A DNA stretch of 64,000 bases from Hyphomicrobium_A sp965243865 (lineage in GTDB: Bacteria; Pseudomonadota; Alphaproteobacteria; Rhizobiales; Hyphomicrobiaceae): assembly GCF_965243865.1 (NCBI RefSeq), contig NZ_OZ251603.1, positions 2,790,001-2,854,000 of the forward strand, in the 5' to 3' direction. This document shows, one piece after another, positions 60,171 to 64,000 of this stretch. How positions within the stretch are numbered: position 1 is the stretch's first letter; each line of letters starts with the position of its first letter. The position numbers were made by a program, and so were the translations under genes. Under the pieces are notes generated by a model. That model was given only the letters and a program-made list of their open reading frames with translations, was not told the origin of the DNA and did no database searches.

Positions 60171-61310
60171 TCAATCCTCGACACGCACGTAATGCCAAAC
60201 GGTGTTCTTGTAGAGAATTGCGGACTCCTCGAACTCTTTGATGTTCTGTTTGTTTTTTAGGTCCGCGCCAGCCAGCACCAATTGTCCTGCGCGGTGCGCG
60301 CCGGCTAGCATGTCTTTGAATTCGATCTCTGAAAGACCCCATTCGGGGTGAGAGGTGCGAATCGCGTCCCACACCCGAGAGATAAACGCCTTGCGGGCGC
60401 CTGGCCAGCCCTCGGCGCTCGTCCGTGCCGCGTTGAGCACACCGGCAGAAAATTGCGCCAATCCAGGGCGCTGCGCCGCCTCTTCCACTTGCGGTGTGAG
60501 AACGATGGGTGCTTGCGAAAGTGATTCGCTTATCCCGCGCAAGGGAGGCTTTGGTGCCGTCGGCGCAATTTTTGTGGGTGCTGATGGTGCATCCGCAAGG
60601 CCACGCAGCACGGCAATGCGCAGAGCCGCCAAGTCGAAACGCGGCTGAGCCACCTGATCGGCGCACAGCGCTGTGATGAGCCGCGCGTCAGTCGGCAATT
60701 CACGTGGTTTGGCAAGAAGTTGACTGGCAAGGACGCGCCCAGCCTTGGCCGACAGCGCGGTGCCCTTGCCAAGCCCTTCTTTCACGTTGTCGCCGAATGC
60801 GCGCTCCAGCGCCACCAGCGCCAGCGCCGCCCGCAGCTTCGAGGGCGAGAGCGCCTGGCGCATCGACAATCCGAATGCGTGCTGCACCACAAGTGCCGAC
60901 AACCCATCGAGCCGCGACAGCGCGCTGCGCAGCGCCGGCTTGCTGGCGTCGACGCTGAGCGCCTTCGCAACCAGCCACAGGTCACGCTGATCGTTCCACG
61001 TGCGCGAGTGTGCGTGCTTCTCGCCGAAATATTCAGCGACCTCCGCCTCACCCTCTTCACCGAGGCGCAGCCGGGGCTTCTGATCCCGAACGAGGCCCGC
61101 CATCATCAGCTTGGCGAGGGTCGTGTCGGCGATGGTGCGCCACTGCGCGCCAGTCATTTTGCCCGTCACGATCGGACCAAGGTCGCGAATGATCTGCGCG
61201 CGCGTGGCTCCGCCCGAGCACGCGATCCTCGCGAGAATGAGATTATCTAAACCACCAGGCGACGCGCCGTTTACCGGCAGCGCCTGTGCGTTCCTGCTCA
61301 GGGCCGACAT
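60171..61310 (-). CDS. Winged-helix protein partner of the dual NTPase
   Basis: 379 residues. The N-terminal helix-turn-helix-like segment (about 20-90: IACSGGATRAQIIRDLG, then KLMMAGLVRDQKPRLRLGEEG) is a winged helix. The middle is a helical domain (about 100-260). The C-terminal FKDMLAGAHRAGQLVLAGAD, then ESAILYKNTVWHYVRV, is a second winged-helix module seen in varied prokaryotic regulatory and conflict proteins. ATG 61310 is 9 bases after GAGGAG. The stop is 19 bases before the NTPase start, so the pair is an operon. The partner role is inferred from this context. Confidence 0.78.
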   Translation of the reverse strand: MSALSRNAQALPVNGASPGGLDNLILARIACSGGATRAQIIRDLGPIVTGKMTGAQWRTIADTTLAKLMMAGLVRDQKPRLRLGEEGEAEVAEYFGEKHAHSRTWNDQRDLWLVAKALSVDASKPALRSALSRLDGLSALVVQHAFGLSMRQALSPSKLRAALALVALERAFGDNVKEGLGKGTALSAKAGRVLASQLLAKPRELPTDARLITALCADQVAQPRFDLAALRIAVLRGLADAPSAPTKIAPTAPKPPLRGISESLSQAPIVLTPQVEEAAQRPGLAQFSAGVLNAARTSAEGWPGARKAFISRVWDAIRTSHPEWGLSEIEFKDMLAGAHRAGQLVLAGADLKNKQNIKEFEESAILYKNTVWHYVRVED

Positions 61311-61696
61311 GCAACGCATCTCCTCAGTGGCGTTGACATGGCCGTACGCGCGAATCACCGGCCGCTAGCGCCAAATAGTGTGAGAGATGCCCGTGGCTTC
61401 AAGAGGGCCGGGCGTTAGCCCACAGATGGTTGCATCGGCGCCGCAAGTTTTCGCGATGCTGACCGCGTTTCGCCCTACCGGCGTCAAATTACCAACAACA
61501 TATTAACGCGTGATCGCATCGGCGCCTGTCTGTGCCGTCGGCGCAACCTGGGGGAACGCCACACGAATTCCGATTGCGAGGCCGCGATGGCCAGTTTCGG
61601 ACGTGCGGTTACAACTCCTTAGCATTAACGGCGAGTTAACGGGTCTACGCGATGATCAACCGTCGTACCGCTCATCTCTATGCGGGAGTTGCTCGT
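61311..61696. other. Divergent control region between the winged-helix gene and CAP-domain gene
   Basis: About 390 bases with AT-rich patches (CAACAACATATTAACG near 61490-61510; GTTAACGGG near 61634). No open frame has coding bias. It should hold promoters for both directions; none could be assigned. Confidence 0.5.
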
Positions 61697-62371
61697 ATGT
61701 ATCGCGTCGCATTTAGCGCCGCAGTCGCTGTGGCGCTGGCCGCCTGCAGCCTCGGCTCTGGAACAATTTCATCGGGCTACACCGAGCCCGACACCACTGG
61801 GTCGATCGCCTCTTCGCCCAAGATGCAGTCCGTGGCGCTCGGTGGTGAGCCATCCACGCCGCGCTCCAAGAATCCTGCCGTCGCCGGCCAGCAGTATGCC
61901 GCGCTTGATCAGGCTCCGAAGGGATCGTTCGAGAAGGCCCCGACCGGCGCTCTCTCCGATCGCGACTATTCGCACACCGCGCTCGACGCCGAGAAGGCGC
62001 GCGACATCATCAATCAGTACCGCAGGGATAAGGGGCTGAAGCCTCTGAAGCTCAACGCCGAGCTGACCGAGGCGGCAAAGGCCCATTCACGTGACCTTGC
62101 CAAGTGGGACCGCATCTCGCACTACGGCTCCGACGGCTCCAACCCGTGGGATCGCGTCAAGCGCACCGGCTATCATGCGCGCCTTGCTGCCGAGAACGTC
62201 GGCACCGGCCAGGTGAACTTCACCGAGGTCATGCGCGGATGGAAAGAGAGCCAGGGCCACAACAAGAACCTGCTGTTGCCCGACGCCACCCATATGGGGA
62301 TCGCGCTCGTGCAGGATCCGCGCACCGAGTTCAAATCCTTCTGGACGCTGGTGATCGGCTCGCCGATGTAA
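61697..62371 (+). CDS. CAP/SCP-domain lipoprotein
   Basis: 224 residues with a lipoprotein signal (LAACSLG, Cys17) after a short basic start. A Ser/Thr/Pro-rich linker (about 20-90) leads to a CAP domain: NQYRRDKGLKPLKLNAELTEAA, HSRDLAKWDRISHYGSDGS, ENVGTGQ and GWKESQGHNKNLLLP, the canonical His/Glu-containing CAP motifs. ATG 61697 has GGGAG 7 bases upstream; the frame extends to 61652. Bacterial CAP proteins are extracytoplasmic, with uncertain function. Confidence 0.88.
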   Translation: MYRVAFSAAVAVALAACSLGSGTISSGYTEPDTTGSIASSPKMQSVALGGEPSTPRSKNPAVAGQQYAALDQAPKGSFEKAPTGALSDRDYSHTALDAEKARDIINQYRRDKGLKPLKLNAELTEAAKAHSRDLAKWDRISHYGSDGSNPWDRVKRTGYHARLAAENVGTGQVNFTEVMRGWKESQGHNKNLLLPDATHMGIALVQDPRTEFKSFWTLVIGSPM

Positions 62372-62450
62372 GGCGAGCTTCGACAAGCTCGCAGTTGTGT
62401 TCGGTGGCTGCCCGCTGTTCGGTTGTCGTCATTGACGCCGCCCCATCCTC

Positions 62451-62564
62451 CGTCATGGCCACGAAGGTGGCCATCCACGCCACTATCGGCGCGCCCGACG
62501 CTGTTTTGAGTATGGCGGGCAAGTCCAGTCCTGCGGAGACGGCCGCCTGCGTGGCCGTGACGGC
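62451..62564. repeat. Palindromic extragenic repeat (CGTCATGGCCAC family)
   Basis: CGTCATGGCCACGAAGGTGG followed by CCATCCACGCC, and an inverted partner CGCCTGCGTGGCCGTGACGG near 62543-62562, with about 60 bases between. It lies between convergent genes. Same family as 18478-18660. Confidence 0.7.
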
Positions 62565-62584
62565 GAGCAGGGGTAACTGAAGCC

Positions 62585-63991
62585 TCAGGCGTTTTCGCGC
62601 TTTGCGCGCTTCAGGTTCCGCCACACCGCGACTTCGATGCCGAGCGTGCGGCTCACCGCAACGCTGTTTGCCAGCGCGCCCAGCGACAGCACAAGTGAAG
62701 TCGCGATCGCCGCGCCGATCAGGCCGTAAAGCGGTACGAGCAGCAGGTTGAGCGCAATGCTCGACAATGCCATCGAGACCTGCACGACGGCACTGATCTG
62801 CTGCTTGCCTAGCATGTTGAGCAGGAACTCCGACGGCCCCATCGCTGCACGGAACAGGAAGCCTGCCACGAGTATCAGCATCACCGGATAGCCGGCAACG
62901 AACTGCGGCCCGAACAGCCACAGCAGCGGAATGCCTAGCGCCAGAATGCCGACGCCAGCCGCCAGAGACGGCCAGAACGTCCAGTGGGAAGCCTCACGCG
63001 CAAAGCTGTTGAGTGCGTCTTTGTCTCCGCGCGCAGCAAGGGCCGAGAACCTGTTCGCAACCGAGCTTCCCACCGCATAGTGCACAAACAGAATGAGAGA
63101 CATCGTTTTCGCCGCGGCGAAGTAGATGGCAACGTCGGTCGGCGACATGTAGTGCGAGACGATCAGCACGTCGGCGCTCTGCAGCGTCAGTTCGCTGGCG
63201 TTGACGATCAACAGCGGCCAGCTCGCCTTCAACCAAAGGGGAAAGTCGTAGCTGCGCGAACCCTTGCCGACCGTCTCCCTGACGCGCACGCGCATCAGCA
63301 CGGCTTGCACGATGCTCGCTCCAGCCGTCGCAACGACTGCTGCCGCAGCAGCCGTAATCGCCACCATCGGCAGCCCGAACGCCATCGCCAGGATCATGCA
63401 GGTGAGAACCAGCGCCGGCCGCAGCACGTATGGCGGCACCATCGACAGGCTCATCCATGCGAAGGCCTTGCCGATCCCGTCCTGCACCCAAGACAGCGAA
63501 TAGAAGGGGATGCAGAGAAGGGCCACGTAGGCCGGCATCATGAAGGCGTCGTCGAACGGCTTGAAGAAATGAAGCAGCCCCGCGCATGCGACCGCCACTG
63601 CCGCACCAACGGCGAACGAAAGCAGCGACGCACCGAGGAACATGCCGCGCACGTGCGCCTTGTCGCCGCCCTCGCGGTAGTGCGGGATGAACCTGATCGT
63701 GCCGACCCCGAGCCCAAGGTCCGATAGGCCGCCGAGGATCATCACCCACGTCCACACGAAGACGTAAATGCCGTACTCGTTTCCGCCCATCCAGCGCGCA
63801 AGCACGATCTGCGACAGGTATAACAGCCCCGCGCTGGCACAACGCACGCCGAACACCGCGAACGCATCGCGCTGGGCGCGGTGCCGCTCGGTCCTGGCAT
63901 GATAGATGTCGGCCACGATAGTCGGCAGCGCTTTCAGCAGCTGCCCCAGGCGTCCATCCGTCTGTGCGATCGTCGCGGTCGGCTGGCTCAT
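62585..63991 (-). CDS. Polysaccharide flippase (Wzx/MOP superfamily)
   Basis: Inner-membrane lipid-linked oligosaccharide or O-antigen type flippase, 468 residues. Hydrophobic segments number about 12-14 (first about 48-68, then at regular spacing to about 450). It starts with a cytoplasmic helix and has WMGGNEYGIYVFVWTWV, typical of Wzx/RfbX proteins, and PLYGLIGAAIATSLV near the end, matching the MOP family. The start is near the window end (63991). The glycan carried cannot be told without neighbouring glycosyltransferases. Confidence 0.88.
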   Translation of the reverse strand: MSQPTATIAQTDGRLGQLLKALPTIVADIYHARTERHRAQRDAFAVFGVRCASAGLLYLSQIVLARWMGGNEYGIYVFVWTWVMILGGLSDLGLGVGTIRFIPHYREGGDKAHVRGMFLGASLLSFAVGAAVAVACAGLLHFFKPFDDAFMMPAYVALLCIPFYSLSWVQDGIGKAFAWMSLSMVPPYVLRPALVLTCMILAMAFGLPMVAITAAAAAVVATAGASIVQAVLMRVRVRETVGKGSRSYDFPLWLKASWPLLIVNASELTLQSADVLIVSHYMSPTDVAIYFAAAKTMSLILFVHYAVGSSVANRFSALAARGDKDALNSFAREASHWTFWPSLAAGVGILALGIPLLWLFGPQFVAGYPVMLILVAGFLFRAAMGPSEFLLNMLGKQQISAVVQVSMALSSIALNLLLVPLYGLIGAAIATSLVLSLGALANSVAVSRTLGIEVAVWRNLKRAKRENA

Positions 63992-64000
63992 GTTGAGAGC

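Overview
The window looks like a chromosomal segment of a high-GC alphaproteobacterium of the order Hyphomicrobiales (Rhizobiales), possibly Hyphomicrobiaceae-like. The evidence is a GcrA cell-cycle regulator, the phoR-pstSCAB-phoU-phoB order, a SAM-II riboswitch in front of metZ, a double-length dCTP deaminase, a TIGR02302-type Gln-rich protein and the dapD/dapE and argD-argF-hslO gene sets. The genus is inference. No rRNA, tRNA, CRISPR array or intact insertion sequence was found.

Layout. 1-7.9 kb: the complete phosphate-starvation locus on the + strand (phoR, cut by the window edge, then pstS, pstC, pstA, pstB, phoU, phoB). PstA carries a very large extracytoplasmic insert, and pstS has a structured leader and a strong hairpin behind it. 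7.9-13.4 kb: a YwqG/DUF1963 protein, gcrA, then argD-argF-hslO with a readable promoter. 13.7-18.5 kb: a cytochrome c, argE, apaG and metZ (SAM-II riboswitch plus terminator), with divergent dcd. 19-22.7 kb: a probable zinc-uptake operon (DUF2946, ZrgA-like DUF2796, ABC ATPase, FtsX-type permease, DUF3299). 22.9-30.2 kb: a secreted trypsin-like protease, a flavin-type split-barrel protein, a lone cyclic-nucleotide-binding domain protein, and dapD - membrane protein - dapE. 30.4-37.8 kb: a TlpA-like thioredoxin, argH, an LptM-like lipoprotein, a methyltransferase, lysA and the TIGR02302 gene. 37.9-42.1 kb: a periplasmic ClpP-like protein, a dead IS5-type transposase fragment next to a compositionally different SDR gene, an outer-membrane beta-barrel and a lipoprotein PHB-depolymerase-like esterase.

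42.1-61.3 kb is a long minus-strand block of envelope and large-ATPase genes: pbpC with alpha-2-macroglobulin, a hypothetical, an 862-residue four-TM protein, a second class-A-like PBP, a 30-residue TM peptide, a protein with two separate P-loop NTPase units (ORC/STAND-like AAA plus HerA/FtsK-like) and its upstream winged-helix partner. The NTPase pair and its neighbours are the best candidate here for an undescribed system. The window ends with a CAP/SCP lipoprotein and a polysaccharide flippase.

Genes that work together: phosphate sensing and uptake; arginine synthesis (argD, argF, argE, argH) and lysine/diaminopimelate synthesis (dapD, dapE, lysA) spread over several transcription units; methionine synthesis under a riboswitch; zinc uptake; peptidoglycan synthesis paired with protease-trap defence. 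Several families of palindromic extragenic repeats lie between genes, and one copy lies inside pbpC.
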